From assembly GCA_016787605.1 (NCBI GenBank), contig JAEUUE010000077.1, positions 51,067 to 115,066 on the forward strand: 64,000 nucleotides of DNA, in the 5' to 3' direction. A program made the position numbers and the translations under genes. The notes beneath the pieces were generated by a model that did no database searches, was not told where the DNA came from, and was given only the letters and a program-made list of their open reading frames with translations. Source of the DNA: Cyclobacteriaceae bacterium. Its GTDB lineage: Bacteria > Bacteroidota > Bacteroidia > Cytophagales > Cyclobacteriaceae. Positions 51,347-60,879 of this stretch are shown one piece after another; positions within the stretch are counted from its first letter, which is position 1, and the number at the start of each line of letters is the position of its first letter.

Positions 51347-53299
51347 CTATTTCGGTTCATCCACCCATGCGCCGTCTTCACGGATCAGGTATATCAGTTC
51401 ATCCACAGCCTGTGGGGTGGGTACGTTTCGCTTGACAACTTCCTTACCGCGATACAGCGTGATCCGGCCAGGGCCTGACCCCACATACCCGTAGTCGGCA
51501 TCGGCCATCTCACCCGGTCCGTTTACGATACAGCCCATGATGGCGATCTTCACCCCTTTCAGGTGATTGGTCCGAGAGCGGATCTTGGCGGTTGTCTCCT
51601 GCAGATCAAAAAGGGTTCTGCCGCAGGAAGGGCAGGAAATATATTCTGTTTTGGAAATCCGGGTCCGGGTGGCCTGCAGGATGTTGAAGGCGGTATCATT
51701 TACGACCTTGTCGGGACCGCAGTTCTCGGCGGCGATGAAGACGCCGTCACCCAGGCCGTCAATCAGCAACCCGCCGATATCGGTGGCTGCATACAACTGC
51801 AACTGCTCCGGCGTCAGGTTGGCATAGGCACGGCCTATGATTACCGGGCATGAGCAGCCTTTGTTGATCAATTCAATAAACAGTCTGCGTTGCTCCGCAT
51901 ACCCGTGGCGGTTATAGGTGTCGATCATCAGCATCGCGGTACTATCGTTGGCCAAAGCTTGCACCAATCGGTCGTCGATGTCTTTCAGGCAGGCATAGAC
52001 TACGTTCAGCCGGTCAGATTTCTCCACACCGCCGATGTACTCCGCCGCACGAATGAACGGGAAGTAACGCTCGCGGTGCCGGTTGGCCAGCCAGGTACGG
52101 TGATTGCAGATGATCCCCAGCGTGCCAGGAATTTCAAAATCCACCGTCTGATCGCCGACGAAGAGGTAATCGCAGGCCATGTCCGTGATATTCCACTTGT
52201 CGAGCGGGACCGAATAATGATAGCCTACAGCAAATAGCGATGCCGGGGTGACCCTGGTCTTAGTCGAGAAATCGGCAATAACCCTCGGCACCTGGTGACC
52301 ACCGAAGTTAGCCACCTCCCGAGCGGCTCTCCGCATATAGGCTATCGGGTTGATGGGGTTTTGGGTAATCTCCGGGATGGGGTCGTGGGGCACACGATCT
52401 TTATATCGGCCCACCAATTCACGGCAGACGGGGACTTCCGCTTCCGGTTCCTCGGTCAGTGACACACGGACGGTATCTCCCAGGCCGTCTTCCAGCAAGG
52501 TGCCAATACCCACGGATGACTTGATGCGTCCATCTTCGCCGTCTCCGGCTTCGGTGACACCGAGGTGCAACGGGTACGGCTGAAATCCCTCCTCGTCGAG
52601 TTTTTGAACCAGCAGCCGGTAGGCCTGAATCATCACCTGGGGATTGCTCGCCTTCATGGAAAGGACAATGTTGTAAAACTGCAGGTCTTCGCAGATGCGC
52701 AGAAATTCGAGCGCCGACTCCACCATACCCATGGGCGTGTCGCCGTAGCGGCTCATGATGCGGTCGGAAAGCGACCCGTGGTTGGTGCCGATGCGCATCG
52801 CGGTACCATATTCCTTGCAGATCTTTACCAGCGGGGTGAACTTGTTCCGGATTCGCTCCAGCTCAGCCTCGTAACTGGCGTCGGAGTAGTCGATTTCTTC
52901 GAACCTCTTCTTGTCGGCGTAGTTGCCCGGGTTAACCCGTACTTTTTCCACGATGCGCGCGGCCAGTTCGGCAGCATTGGGGGTAAAATGGATATCGGCA
53001 ATCAGCGGGACATTATACCCGCGAGACCTCAACTCCTTCTTGATTTCGGCCAGGTTCTGGGCCTCTTTCAGGCTCGGGGCCGTGATGCGCACATACTCAC
53101 AACCCGCATCGACCATGCGGATGGTCTGTTCCACGGTTCCCAGGGTGTCCATGGTATCCACCGTGGTCATCGACTGGATTCGTATAGGATTATCGCCCCC
53201 CAGGGGGATGCCCCCGATATTCACTTCCCGCGTACGGCGACGGGAGTAGCGGGTGAGGCTGTTGCAGTATTGTCTGAGTTGGGTAATCTGGGTTTCCAC
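51347..53299 (-). CDS. ispG: 4-hydroxy-3-methylbut-2-enyl diphosphate synthase, long form
   Basis: 650 aa from a GTG at 53299 that has GGGAG upstream; a TTG at 53317 is an alternative. The penultimate step of the MEP pathway, making HMBPP with a 4Fe-4S cluster and reduced carriers. The N-terminal barrel has REVNIGGIPLGGDNPIRIQS and DIHFTPNAAE. The C-terminal cluster domain has ISCPSCGRTLFDLQ and MGCIVNGPGEMADADYG. A large insert between them, about 260 residues, gives the long form of Bacteroidota, Chlorobi and plastids rather than the 370-aa E. coli type. Confidence 0.96.
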   Translation of the reverse strand: METQITQLRQYCNSLTRYSRRRTREVNIGGIPLGGDNPIRIQSMTTVDTMDTLGTVEQTIRMVDAGCEYVRITAPSLKEAQNLAEIKKELRSRGYNVPLIADIHFTPNAAELAARIVEKVRVNPGNYADKKRFEEIDYSDASYEAELERIRNKFTPLVKICKEYGTAMRIGTNHGSLSDRIMSRYGDTPMGMVESALEFLRICEDLQFYNIVLSMKASNPQVMIQAYRLLVQKLDEEGFQPYPLHLGVTEAGDGEDGRIKSSVGIGTLLEDGLGDTVRVSLTEEPEAEVPVCRELVGRYKDRVPHDPIPEITQNPINPIAYMRRAAREVANFGGHQVPRVIADFSTKTRVTPASLFAVGYHYSVPLDKWNITDMACDYLFVGDQTVDFEIPGTLGIICNHRTWLANRHRERYFPFIRAAEYIGGVEKSDRLNVVYACLKDIDDRLVQALANDSTAMLMIDTYNRHGYAEQRRLFIELINKGCSCPVIIGRAYANLTPEQLQLYAATDIGGLLIDGLGDGVFIAAENCGPDKVVNDTAFNILQATRTRISKTEYISCPSCGRTLFDLQETTAKIRSRTNHLKGVKIAIMGCIVNGPGEMADADYGYVGSGPGRITLYRGKEVVKRNVPTPQAVDELIYLIREDGAWVDEPK

Positions 53300-53359
53300 A
53301 GGCGCAGGATCTCCCAAAATTAACCGATAATTCCCAGAATTGTTTCCCGGCTAACCCCT

Positions 53360-54064
53360 TCAAATATCCCCCAATTGCGGCCGAATGAGGATTTCCTCGA
53401 CCACGCTGCGGGGCGAAAGGGAATAGGCGCCATAGATGGCATCGGCTACATCCTCAGGCTTCATGAAACGTTCCTCGGGCAGCGGAACGGCATCCCAACT
53501 GGACGTCCGGGTTGCGCCCGGCAACACGGCCGTTACCCGAATGCCCTCCTCTTTCAGCTCCTCCCGAAGCACCTTGGTAAATCCAAGCAAAGCGAACTTG
53601 GAGATGGCATAGGAACCGCCATTGGGATAGGCCTTAATGCTTGCGATCGAACACATGTTGAAGATATGACCCTGTCGCCGCGCCTTCATGTCGTGGACCA
53701 GGCCGCGGGTAGTATGGTAGGCGCTGTAAAGGTTAGCGCCAATCATGTTCTCGAGGACACCACCCGACTCGGTAGTGACCTGCCCGGGGGTAAAGTAGCC
53801 GGCGTTGTTTACCAGGACATCGATCGGGCGCTTCAATTCAAGGAGTTGACTGGTGAATCGGTACGCTCCCTCCGGCGTACTCAAGTCGGCCGCGCAGGTA
53901 AAAACCTGGATGCCGAATCGTGACTCCAGCTCTTTGCGGAGGCTCATCAGCTCCGTCTCCTTGCGGCTGCACGTGGCCACGTCGAAGCCCGAAGCGGCAA
54001 ACTTTTCCAGTATAGCCTTACCGATGCCCTTGGTGCCCCCGGTAACGACCGCCAGTTTTCCCAT
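53360..54064 (-). CDS. Short-chain dehydrogenase/reductase
   Basis: 234 aa, classical SDR length. The cofactor motif VTGGTKGIGKAI (Gly-x-x-x-Gly-x-Gly) is at the N-terminus. NNAG is present as VLVNNAGYF, the catalytic Ser is in MCSIASIKAYP and the active pair is YAISK. The closing region ATRTSSWD is close to 3-oxoacyl-ACP reductase-like members. ATCSRK after the second strand suggests NADPH preference. The substrate is unknown. It is divergent from the mlaE-like gene with 34 bp between starts. Confidence 0.92.
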   Translation of the reverse strand: MGKLAVVTGGTKGIGKAILEKFAASGFDVATCSRKETELMSLRKELESRFGIQVFTCAADLSTPEGAYRFTSQLLELKRPIDVLVNNAGYFTPGQVTTESGGVLENMIGANLYSAYHTTRGLVHDMKARRQGHIFNMCSIASIKAYPNGGSYAISKFALLGFTKVLREELKEEGIRVTAVLPGATRTSSWDAVPLPEERFMKPEDVADAIYGAYSLSPRSVVEEILIRPQLGDI

Positions 54065-54098
54065 AAATTGATATCTTTAGGGCAAGTTAATTCATTTC

Positions 54099-54833
54099 AT
54101 GACGGGTTTCGGGCGGTACATCCTCTTTTTAGGCTCGCTGGTTGTCCGCATGGAATCCTTCAAGACCTACTACCGGCTCACGCTGGAAGAATGCGTCCAG
54201 ATCGGTCTCAAATCCGTCTGGCTCGTCGCCCTGGTGGCCTCCTTCATGGGCGCCGTGACCACGGTTCAAACCGCCTACAATATGGTCAGCCCGCTGATTC
54301 CCCGGTACGTGATCAGCCAGGTTGTTCGTGAAATGACCATCCTTGAACTCGCCCCTACCATCATTGCCGTGATCTTCGCCGGCAAGGTGGGCTCCAGCAT
54401 GGCTGGCGGGTTGGGAACTATGCGGATCACCGAACAGATCGACGCGCTGGAAGTAATGGGCATAAACTCCGCCTCTTATCTCGTCCTCCCCAAAATCATC
54501 GCCTCCTTGCTCATGTATCCCCTGTTGGTGGTCGTAGCCGGGGTAAGTTCGATGGTGGCCGGATACCTCGTGGGAGGCATCACCGGTATCATCACCCCCA
54601 CCGACTACATCTATGGCATCCGGTTCTATTTCGACGACTATTCGGTCACGTTTGCGATGATCAAATCGTTTGTCTTTGCCTTCCTGATTTCCTCGGTCTC
54701 TTCATTCAAAGGCTATTACACCACAGGAGGCGCACTGGAAGTCGGGATCGCTACGACCGCGGCCGTGACCACGAGTGTGATCGCGGTGCTGACCGCCGAT
54801 TACCTGCTGGCCCAACTACTCTATGTCCGCTAA
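54099..54833 (+). CDS. mlaE: MlaE-type phospholipid/sterol ABC permease
   Basis: 244 aa with five to six membrane helices. The family block ELAPTIIAVIFAGKVGSSMAGGLGTMRITEQIDALEVMGIN is split over residues 85-125 and is diagnostic of MlaE/YrbE permeases. It moves phospholipids between the membranes together with an ATPase and an MCE protein. The ATPase follows 3 bp later. No MCE-domain (MlaD) gene is in the window, so the third part lies elsewhere. Confidence 0.93.
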   Translation: MTGFGRYILFLGSLVVRMESFKTYYRLTLEECVQIGLKSVWLVALVASFMGAVTTVQTAYNMVSPLIPRYVISQVVREMTILELAPTIIAVIFAGKVGSSMAGGLGTMRITEQIDALEVMGINSASYLVLPKIIASLLMYPLLVVVAGVSSMVAGYLVGGITGIITPTDYIYGIRFYFDDYSVTFAMIKSFVFAFLISSVSSFKGYYTTGGALEVGIATTAAVTTSVIAVLTADYLLAQLLYVR

Positions 54834-54836
54834 GCC

Positions 54837-55589
54837 ATGCTGAAGATCAATCACATCAGCAAGTCCTTTGGCGGCAAGCCCGTGATCCAGGATATCTCCG
54901 GCGAGTTCAAGAAAGGCCTGACCAACCTCATCATCGGTTCATCGGGAACGGGGAAGAGCGTGCTCCTCAAGTGCATCGTGGGGCTTATCAATCCGGATGA
55001 GGGCAACGTGTTTTATGATCTTCGGAACTTCACCGAAGCAGACAAAGAAATGAAGGCGGAGATCCGCCGGGAGATCGGCATGCTGTTCCAGGGCGGAGCG
55101 TTGTTTGATTCCAAGACTGTGGAGGGCAATGTCATGTTCCCCCTCGACATCCTCACCAAGATGCCGATGGAAGAAAAGCTGGACCGGGTGAACTTCTGCC
55201 TCCAGCGCGTCGGTCTGGAAAACGTCAACAAGAAGATGCCTTCGGAAATTTCAGGGGGCATGAAGAAACGCGTGGGGATAGCCCGGGCGATCGTGAACAA
55301 TCCCAATTACCTGTTCTGCGACGAGCCCAACTCCGGGCTGGATCCGCAAACCTCCATCCTGATCGACGACCTCATCGGGGAAATCACCCATGAATTCGAC
55401 ATCACCACCATCGTAGTGACCCACGACATGAATTCCGTGATGGGCATTGGCGAACAAATCATGTTCCTCCACAAGGGCCGAAAACTATGGGAAGGGTCCA
55501 ACAAAGACATCACCCACTCGGGCGTGGAAGAATTGCACGATTTTGTGTTCTCCAACAAGGTCATGCAAAGCCTGAAAGAGAAGGGTTAG
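54837..55589 (+). CDS. mlaF: MlaF-type ABC transporter ATPase
   Basis: 250 aa. Walker A GSSGTGKSVLLKC (about residues 39-51), Q-loop MLFQGGALFDSKTVEGN, signature SEISGGMKKRVGIARA, Walker B YLFCDEPNSGLDPQT and the switch His in VVTHDMN. The Gly-Gly-Ala-Leu-Phe-Asp-Ser Q-loop is typical of the Mla/Ttg2A subgroup. It powers the MlaE-like permease encoded just upstream. It converges with the histidine kinase gene, only 4 bp apart, without an obvious terminator between them. Confidence 0.95.
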   Translation: MLKINHISKSFGGKPVIQDISGEFKKGLTNLIIGSSGTGKSVLLKCIVGLINPDEGNVFYDLRNFTEADKEMKAEIRREIGMLFQGGALFDSKTVEGNVMFPLDILTKMPMEEKLDRVNFCLQRVGLENVNKKMPSEISGGMKKRVGIARAIVNNPNYLFCDEPNSGLDPQTSILIDDLIGEITHEFDITTIVVTHDMNSVMGIGEQIMFLHKGRKLWEGSNKDITHSGVEELHDFVFSNKVMQSLKEKG

Positions 55590-55593
55590 GTAG

Positions 55594-58500
55594 TTACAAG
55601 GAAGCTTCTACTTCCCGGGTCGTTCCCTCCAATGGAATCTCCACATAGAAGCTTGTTCCCCCAGCCTCCAGCGGCTCAAACCAGATCTTTCCACCGGCCT
55701 GCAACACCGCCTGTCTCGACATCGCCAGGCCAAGGCCTGAACCGGATGCTTTGGTCGTAAACTGTGGCTGGAACACCTTTTCACGTAGTTCCGGGGCAAT
55801 ACCCCTTCCCTTGTCGCTTACCTTCAGCCTGGCCTGGCTTCCAACCGACTCCAACCTGACCTCCACCTCCGCCCGTTGGCCTTCATGCCGGGCCTGCACC
55901 GCATTAATCAAGATATTGAATACCGCCCTGCCCAGGGAGGCAGGATCTGCCAACACCCACAAGGGTGAGGCCGGAACGTCAACTCGAATGTCGGCTTCCT
56001 CCCCGTTCATGAACAGCCCGGCCGTCTCCGACACCAACCTGGCAAAATCAATTCGCTGCGGCGCCGGTGCGGGCAGCTGGGCGAAGGTGCTGAATGAAGA
56101 AGCTATGGCATTCAGTATTTCCACCTGCCGGAGCAGCACATCGACCGACTTGCGGATCCTGTCTTCCTGGTGTTCGCCCGCCAGGAGGTCATGCTCCATT
56201 TTCTGGAGCGTGAGCTTCATGGGCGTCAGCGGGTTCTTGATCTCATGGGCGACCTGCCTGGCCATCTCACGCCAGGCTGACTCCTTCTCCTGTTTGGCCA
56301 GCGCCCGGCGGCTCTCATCCAGGTTGGTGACCATGCGGTTATACTCCTGCGCCAGCATGCCAAATTCATCTTTCGCTTCCCAGCGCAGCGGCTTGTTTTC
56401 TCCGCTCAGCGTGGTTTGACGCAGCGTTTTCGCCATAAACCGGATCGGCGCCGCAAGACTGTTTGCCGCGACAAAGGAAACCAGGGTAAACACGAGGAAG
56501 ACTACGACAAACACCTGGAGGATATTGGACAACACGAGAAACTGGCCACGCTGCAGGTAAGAGGCCGATTCAAAGAACGGAAGACTGACCACCGCTTCGA
56601 GCTTGCCCGTGAGCGGGGAAAGTACGGCCGCGTAGGCGCTGCTGTACTCCAGCGTACCGATCCGCTCATTAGCCACGGTCTGCCGCTCATCTTCCAGCAC
56701 CAGGCGGCGGAAAGCCTCCCGGTTCATCCGGGTGGACACCAGTTGGTTCTCATACAGGCCGGGCTGGGAAGTCACCAACAGCACCCCTGAGGGCGAGAAC
56801 ACGCTGATATCTGTCTTGGCATACGCCGCGTTTTCGGCAACCCATCCTTCCAGTCTTCCTGCCTCCCATCCTCCTTCCTGCCCGTACAAGGCAGCCAGCC
56901 GCTGGGCCGCCACCGCCGAGCGGTCGAGAAACTCCCGCGTCGTGGATTCTTCACTCGAACGACCCATGAGGGTAAGCACCGTAATGCTCACAGTCACCAT
57001 GGGCAGTGCAAAGGCCAGCAGCATAAATACCTGGATGCGCGCCGTGTAGGCCAGCTGGCTGCCCGACCACAAAGCCGACAGACCATATAACCCTTGCGCC
57101 ACCAGCAGGACAAGCAGGCCTAAAACAAACCAGAAACTTATGTTCGTAATCAGCGCGGACCACGTGTAATCCGGCGCGGAAACCACGGCCACGGATCCGT
57201 CTCCTTCATCCCAGGCCACATGACCATATCCCTGGTGACTGACTCCCTCCGTGTACAAAAGGCTGTCGGCGAGCAGGCCCGCCTCCAAGTCGCGCTCATA
57301 ATGAAAGGAACCAAAACGGTTGACCACGCGACCTTCCTGGTAGATGGCAAAGCTGAAATCGCGGTTACGGTAAAGCTGGCTGAAGCGGTTATCCACGAGC
57401 AATTCCGGAAAGACGTTGTCGGGAAGAAGCCGCTTGAGCACCAGGTCGATCTCCACGCTGCCGACCGGTCGCTGATAGCTGATCGGAATGGTGACGTGAT
57501 AGCGCTTCAGGGCCTCTCCACCGGTTCTCCCCGAGAAGAGAATACCCTCAAAGTTGGTGGCTTGCCAATCCGCCGATGCCTGGAACGCACTGTCAGAAGC
57601 CCCGCGCGTGCTAATCAGGACTTCATAGCGGTCAAAATACCGGCTCAGGTGCACCCTCCTGATCTTCTCGGCCACAGGGCCTTTGGAAAAGAACGGGCTT
57701 GCCATCCGGGTTTGTACAAAAGGATCGCGGGCAATTCGCAGGCGTGCCTGATCGAGCAGGTACTCACCCAGCACATCGCGTTCCGCCAGGAAGTCTTTGG
57801 CGTATCGAAACTGATCACGAACCAGGCGCTCCTGGTGGAAGTCTCGAACCGCAAGAGCGTGGTGAATGCTGAACAGCGTCAGCGAACAAACGAAATAGAG
57901 AAACAGGCGAAACGAGAATGTAAACTCCAGGTGATCGAACCTGAACGCCCGGATCGCCATCAGCATCAGTAATCCCAGCGCCAACGATATCCGGTTGTCG
58001 TTGCCCGTGGCCAGGTACTGGGCCACAAAAAGCCCGGCTGCCAACACAACCGCCAGGGCGAAAGACAGCCATCCGGCTGGCAGAAGGTGGCGGGCCAGCG
58101 ATGCCGCCACGTGAATGAACAGGAACGCGCTTACCGTTCCTGTAAAAACAGCCAGGAAGGCGGTGATCCGGGTCCAGCCGAACGTGACGGATTGAGAAAG
58201 GTCAAGGGTGAGCGTTGAGTTATGATAGACAACTTCAACGAAATTGAATGAGAGCAGGACAGCCAGTAAGGCCACAAAAAGGAAGAACGTACCCAGGAGA
58301 AAGCGAAGGACCGGCGGCTGATGGAGCATCCAACGGGTGGATCTCGAGGTGGCGTGGATCCGGAACAAATAGATCACCAGGATCAGCACACATAACCCAT
58401 TCAGGAAAAGGTCGCCGAGCGTGGCATTCAGTGCTGAGCTCGCAAAGATCCGGGGATCAAAAACTTCGGTCTGAAGGTAAAGCCCCGGTACACCCGTCTC

Positions 58501-59223
58501 AATCATGGCCATGCGCAGACCATACACGCTGAGCACCAATACCCCCAGGGCAAGGTCCGGGTTCCACCGCATTTCCACCGTCCCTGCCAGTCCCGCGATA
58601 AACCATGCCAGCAATGCGAAGCCGCTCAGGAAGGCGACAAAGGACAAAAAGTTGTCGCGCGGCTCAGTATCAGGAGGGACGATACGGAACAACGTGTTGC
58701 CCTTCCACACAACAGGTTCTCCCCGGGTGGCACCCGGAGCGAGGATATCCACCTCCGCATGGCCAAACAATTCAGGGTTCAGTTGCGGAGACAGGAAACC
58801 GTTGGCGATCGGATAGCGGTCACGCAGGGTGAGTACATTCACCACAAATCCTCCGCCCTTCGCCGGCCACTTGCGCAACAGAAAGTCACCCCGTTGGCCG
58901 GAGAGAAACTGAAAAGTGCCTGGTGGCACCAGGGCATTGTTGTCCGGGATGTAATCGCTGCGATTCCATGCTAACAGGCCGGCAGAATCCGTACGGATGA
59001 AAGAAGCGCCCACCTGGTCCCATGCTTCAGAGCGGATGGTGATCGAGTCGGCAAGAAGCCGGCTGGCCTCCTGCTCTGCGCCGGCGTAGAAACGGGCCAG
59101 GTTGTCTTCCACGATTGACGGAAGTTGCCGGGGAAAGTTTCGCGAATGCCGTTCACGCAATAGGAATCCAGCCGTGAGGGAAACCACGGCGAGTACCAGG
59201 AGAAGAAGGTAAGAGCGGCGCAT
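55594..59223 (-). CDS. Large membrane sensor histidine kinase
   Basis: 1209 aa. An N-terminal membrane helix and extracytoplasmic region (about 30-190) are followed by a cluster of six to eight membrane helices (about 195-465), a second extracytoplasmic sensor-like region (about 470-690), a pair of helices and another sensor segment (about 690-885), and a HAMP-like stretch (SLAAPIRFMAKTLRQTTLSG). The kinase core ends the protein: the phospho-acceptor His in MARQVAHEIKNPLTPMKL (about residue 993), N box FNILINAVQAR, G boxes DKGRGIAPEL and GSGLGLAMSRQ. It resembles NtrY-type kinases. No response regulator is next to it, so the partner is unknown. Confidence 0.92.
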   Translation of the reverse strand: MRRSYLLLLVLAVVSLTAGFLLRERHSRNFPRQLPSIVEDNLARFYAGAEQEASRLLADSITIRSEAWDQVGASFIRTDSAGLLAWNRSDYIPDNNALVPPGTFQFLSGQRGDFLLRKWPAKGGGFVVNVLTLRDRYPIANGFLSPQLNPELFGHAEVDILAPGATRGEPVVWKGNTLFRIVPPDTEPRDNFLSFVAFLSGFALLAWFIAGLAGTVEMRWNPDLALGVLVLSVYGLRMAMIETGVPGLYLQTEVFDPRIFASSALNATLGDLFLNGLCVLILVIYLFRIHATSRSTRWMLHQPPVLRFLLGTFFLFVALLAVLLSFNFVEVVYHNSTLTLDLSQSVTFGWTRITAFLAVFTGTVSAFLFIHVAASLARHLLPAGWLSFALAVVLAAGLFVAQYLATGNDNRISLALGLLMLMAIRAFRFDHLEFTFSFRLFLYFVCSLTLFSIHHALAVRDFHQERLVRDQFRYAKDFLAERDVLGEYLLDQARLRIARDPFVQTRMASPFFSKGPVAEKIRRVHLSRYFDRYEVLISTRGASDSAFQASADWQATNFEGILFSGRTGGEALKRYHVTIPISYQRPVGSVEIDLVLKRLLPDNVFPELLVDNRFSQLYRNRDFSFAIYQEGRVVNRFGSFHYERDLEAGLLADSLLYTEGVSHQGYGHVAWDEGDGSVAVVSAPDYTWSALITNISFWFVLGLLVLLVAQGLYGLSALWSGSQLAYTARIQVFMLLAFALPMVTVSITVLTLMGRSSEESTTREFLDRSAVAAQRLAALYGQEGGWEAGRLEGWVAENAAYAKTDISVFSPSGVLLVTSQPGLYENQLVSTRMNREAFRRLVLEDERQTVANERIGTLEYSSAYAAVLSPLTGKLEAVVSLPFFESASYLQRGQFLVLSNILQVFVVVFLVFTLVSFVAANSLAAPIRFMAKTLRQTTLSGENKPLRWEAKDEFGMLAQEYNRMVTNLDESRRALAKQEKESAWREMARQVAHEIKNPLTPMKLTLQKMEHDLLAGEHQEDRIRKSVDVLLRQVEILNAIASSFSTFAQLPAPAPQRIDFARLVSETAGLFMNGEEADIRVDVPASPLWVLADPASLGRAVFNILINAVQARHEGQRAEVEVRLESVGSQARLKVSDKGRGIAPELREKVFQPQFTTKASGSGLGLAMSRQAVLQAGGKIWFEPLEAGGTSFYVEIPLEGTTREVEASL

Positions 59224-59259
59224 CCGTACCAGGTTGGTACGAAGATACCAAATGCCGGT

Positions 59260-59640
59260 TTAGGATTCCCGGTGGGGGCCACGGTAATGAAGGCCGCCGA
59301 ACCAATAGAGCCAGAGGATTCTCGACATCCGGAAAGAAAAAGGCATGGTGCCCAGGGCCAGGATGATGACCGTCACCAGGAAGGTCCATTCCGGCAGCTC
59401 CCAGAAATAGTAGAACAATACTCCGATGACCACCACGACGGCCACATTAAAGGCATAGGTGATGAACATGGAACCAAAGTAGAATCCTGGCTCGGGCTCA
59501 AACCCAGCACCGCATACCGGGCACTGGGCGTGCATCGCTGAAAACCGGCTCACCTGACTAAGCGGGTATTTGAAAATGGCCCCTTCCCGGCACGCCGGGC
59601 ATCTACCGTGCAGCAGGGCCTTGCGATAGCTCGTGTCCAT
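59260..59640 (-). CDS. DUF983 membrane protein
   Basis: 126 aa. An N-terminal zinc-ribbon-like part with two Cys pairs (GRCPACREG and HAQCPVCGAGFEPEPGFYFG) is followed by two membrane helices. This is the DUF983 layout, common beside haem-copper oxidase genes in Bacteroidota and Alphaproteobacteria. It overlaps the end of the small CxxC protein gene by 38 bp, tying it to the oxidase assembly set upstream. Exact role unknown, possibly metal or cofactor handling. Confidence 0.9.
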   Translation of the reverse strand: MDTSYRKALLHGRCPACREGAIFKYPLSQVSRFSAMHAQCPVCGAGFEPEPGFYFGSMFITYAFNVAVVVVIGVLFYYFWELPEWTFLVTVIILALGTMPFSFRMSRILWLYWFGGLHYRGPHRES

Positions 59641-59857
59641 TGGATTTGCTGCTGCGGTACCAAAACCAGGCGATCACTCCTACCGCGAGGTATGGGGCAA
59701 CGAAAAGGTACAGGATACCCGTGTTGATGCCGGCGGCGATGCCGATGTCGCCGTTGCTCACGTTATTCTCCAGCGTCGCCCGGCACATCGCGCACTGGGC
59801 CCAGCCGGCAGTAACCGGTAGCATAAAAAGGCTCAACAATAGCAGTAGTTTTTTCAC
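59603..59857 (-). CDS. Small exported membrane protein with CxxC
   Basis: 84 aa with a GTG start. A signal peptide (about 1-20, ending AGWAQ) is followed by CAMCRATLENN, then one membrane helix (TGILYLFVAPYLAVGVIAWFW). The Cys-Ala-Met-Cys pair right after the signal could bind copper or haem, or act as a redox pair. It overlaps the DUF420 gene stop as GTGA and the DUF983 start by 38 bp. In Bacteroidota this type of small protein is regularly seen with oxidase assembly genes. Function inferred only. Confidence 0.75.
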   Translation of the reverse strand: MKKLLLLLSLFMLPVTAGWAQCAMCRATLENNVSNGDIGIAAGINTGILYLFVAPYLAVGVIAWFWYRSSKSNGHELSQGPAAR

Positions 59858-60369
59858 GCGTAGTAAGGACTAATCATCAGGTAAACGAGCACACCCGTTA
59901 CCGCCACATACAGCCATACCGGGAACGTAAATTTAGCCAATCGGCGGTGCCGCTCAAAGTTGCCCGCCAGGGCCCTGGAAAACGTAAACAATATCATCGG
60001 TACAACGGCCACGGAGAGCAAAATATGGGTGATCAGGACAAAGTAATATATGCCCCTGATCGCGCCTGAACCACCGTAGGGCGTTGGCGCCGTGGTCATG
60101 TGGTAGAGCACATACATGACCAGGAAGGCTGCCGAAAGGCCGATGCAAAGTTTATTGATTGTCTCGTGGAGCTTCCGATTTCCCTTCCGGATGGCGAGGT
60201 AGGAAATCACCAACAGGAGTGCGGTAAGCCCATTGATGCTTGCGTAAATGGGCGGAAGGAAGGTGAAGTCGTAACCGGGAATCTGGACGCGGAAAAGGAC
60301 GGCCACCGCCAGCGGGATGGCTATCGAAAGGAAGATGATCAGCTTACGATACGGCTCGCGGTTCTCCAT
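59854..60369 (-). CDS. DUF420 membrane protein (CtaM-like oxidase assembly factor)
   Basis: 171 aa with four to five membrane helices and conserved motifs ASINGLTALLLVISYLAIRK and ILLSVAVVPMILFTFSRAL. The family includes proteins linked to cytochrome oxidase maturation, such as CtaM of staphylococci. Position between the SCO-like gene and the small CxxC protein, within an oxidase cluster, supports that role. The gene upstream ends 1 bp before it starts. Confidence 0.88.
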   Translation of the reverse strand: MENREPYRKLIIFLSIAIPLAVAVLFRVQIPGYDFTFLPPIYASINGLTALLLVISYLAIRKGNRKLHETINKLCIGLSAAFLVMYVLYHMTTAPTPYGGSGAIRGIYYFVLITHILLSVAVVPMILFTFSRALAGNFERHRRLAKFTFPVWLYVAVTGVLVYLMISPYYA

Positions 60370-60370
60370 A

Positions 60371-60865
60371 TCAATACTTCTCTAACAGGATTTTCAGTTC
60401 CAAACGAAGACGATCCACTTCGTCGCGGTGGCCAAGGTCATAGAATCCCCGTATCCGCCGCTGGCTGTCTACCAGCACTGCTTGCCGGGGCGGCTCGAGC
60501 AGGAACACGCATGACTTCCAGGTCGCCAGTGCGGTCGAATCCAGGGATAGTGTTTCCATCGAAAAGAAGGATACACCCTCCCCGATCTCCTCCTTCACTG
60601 CCTGGGCCACCTCTGCGCCATTCAGGTGTTGCTCCGGGAACTGGATTACCATGGCGCCGCTCGTTCCTGACGAGACCACCTGCCAGGCGGAGTCAGGAAT
60701 CCGGTAGTCGCCCGTGACTTCACCCACGCAGGCCGAATGAAGCGGGATGCCCTCCTGCGGGTAGACCGGCACATCAAAACGGTTGGAGCCGGCGAACTTG
60801 AGGAAGACGAAAATCAGCCCGGGGACCAGTAGTGCCAGGAACAGGTAGGTAAACTTCTTCGCCAT
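60371..60865 (-). CDS. SCO1/SenC-like protein without the copper-binding CxxxC
   Basis: 164 aa with an N-terminal membrane anchor (FTYLFLALLVPGLIFVFLKF). RFDVPVYPQEG, GDYRIPDSA and the C-terminal block RQAVLVDSQRRIRGFYDLGHRDEVDRL match the ends of Bacteroidota SCO proteins. However, the middle with Cys-Pro-x-x-Cys-Pro is replaced by a shorter stretch with one Cys near the start and one in TWKSCVFLLE. It is therefore a trimmed relative that cannot deliver copper in the usual way. It starts 20 bp after an intrinsic terminator and precedes the DUF420 gene. Confidence 0.75.
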   Translation of the reverse strand: MAKKFTYLFLALLVPGLIFVFLKFAGSNRFDVPVYPQEGIPLHSACVGEVTGDYRIPDSAWQVVSSGTSGAMVIQFPEQHLNGAEVAQAVKEEIGEGVSFFSMETLSLDSTALATWKSCVFLLEPPRQAVLVDSQRRIRGFYDLGHRDEVDRLRLELKILLEKY

Positions 60866-60879
60866 GGACTGTATAACAT

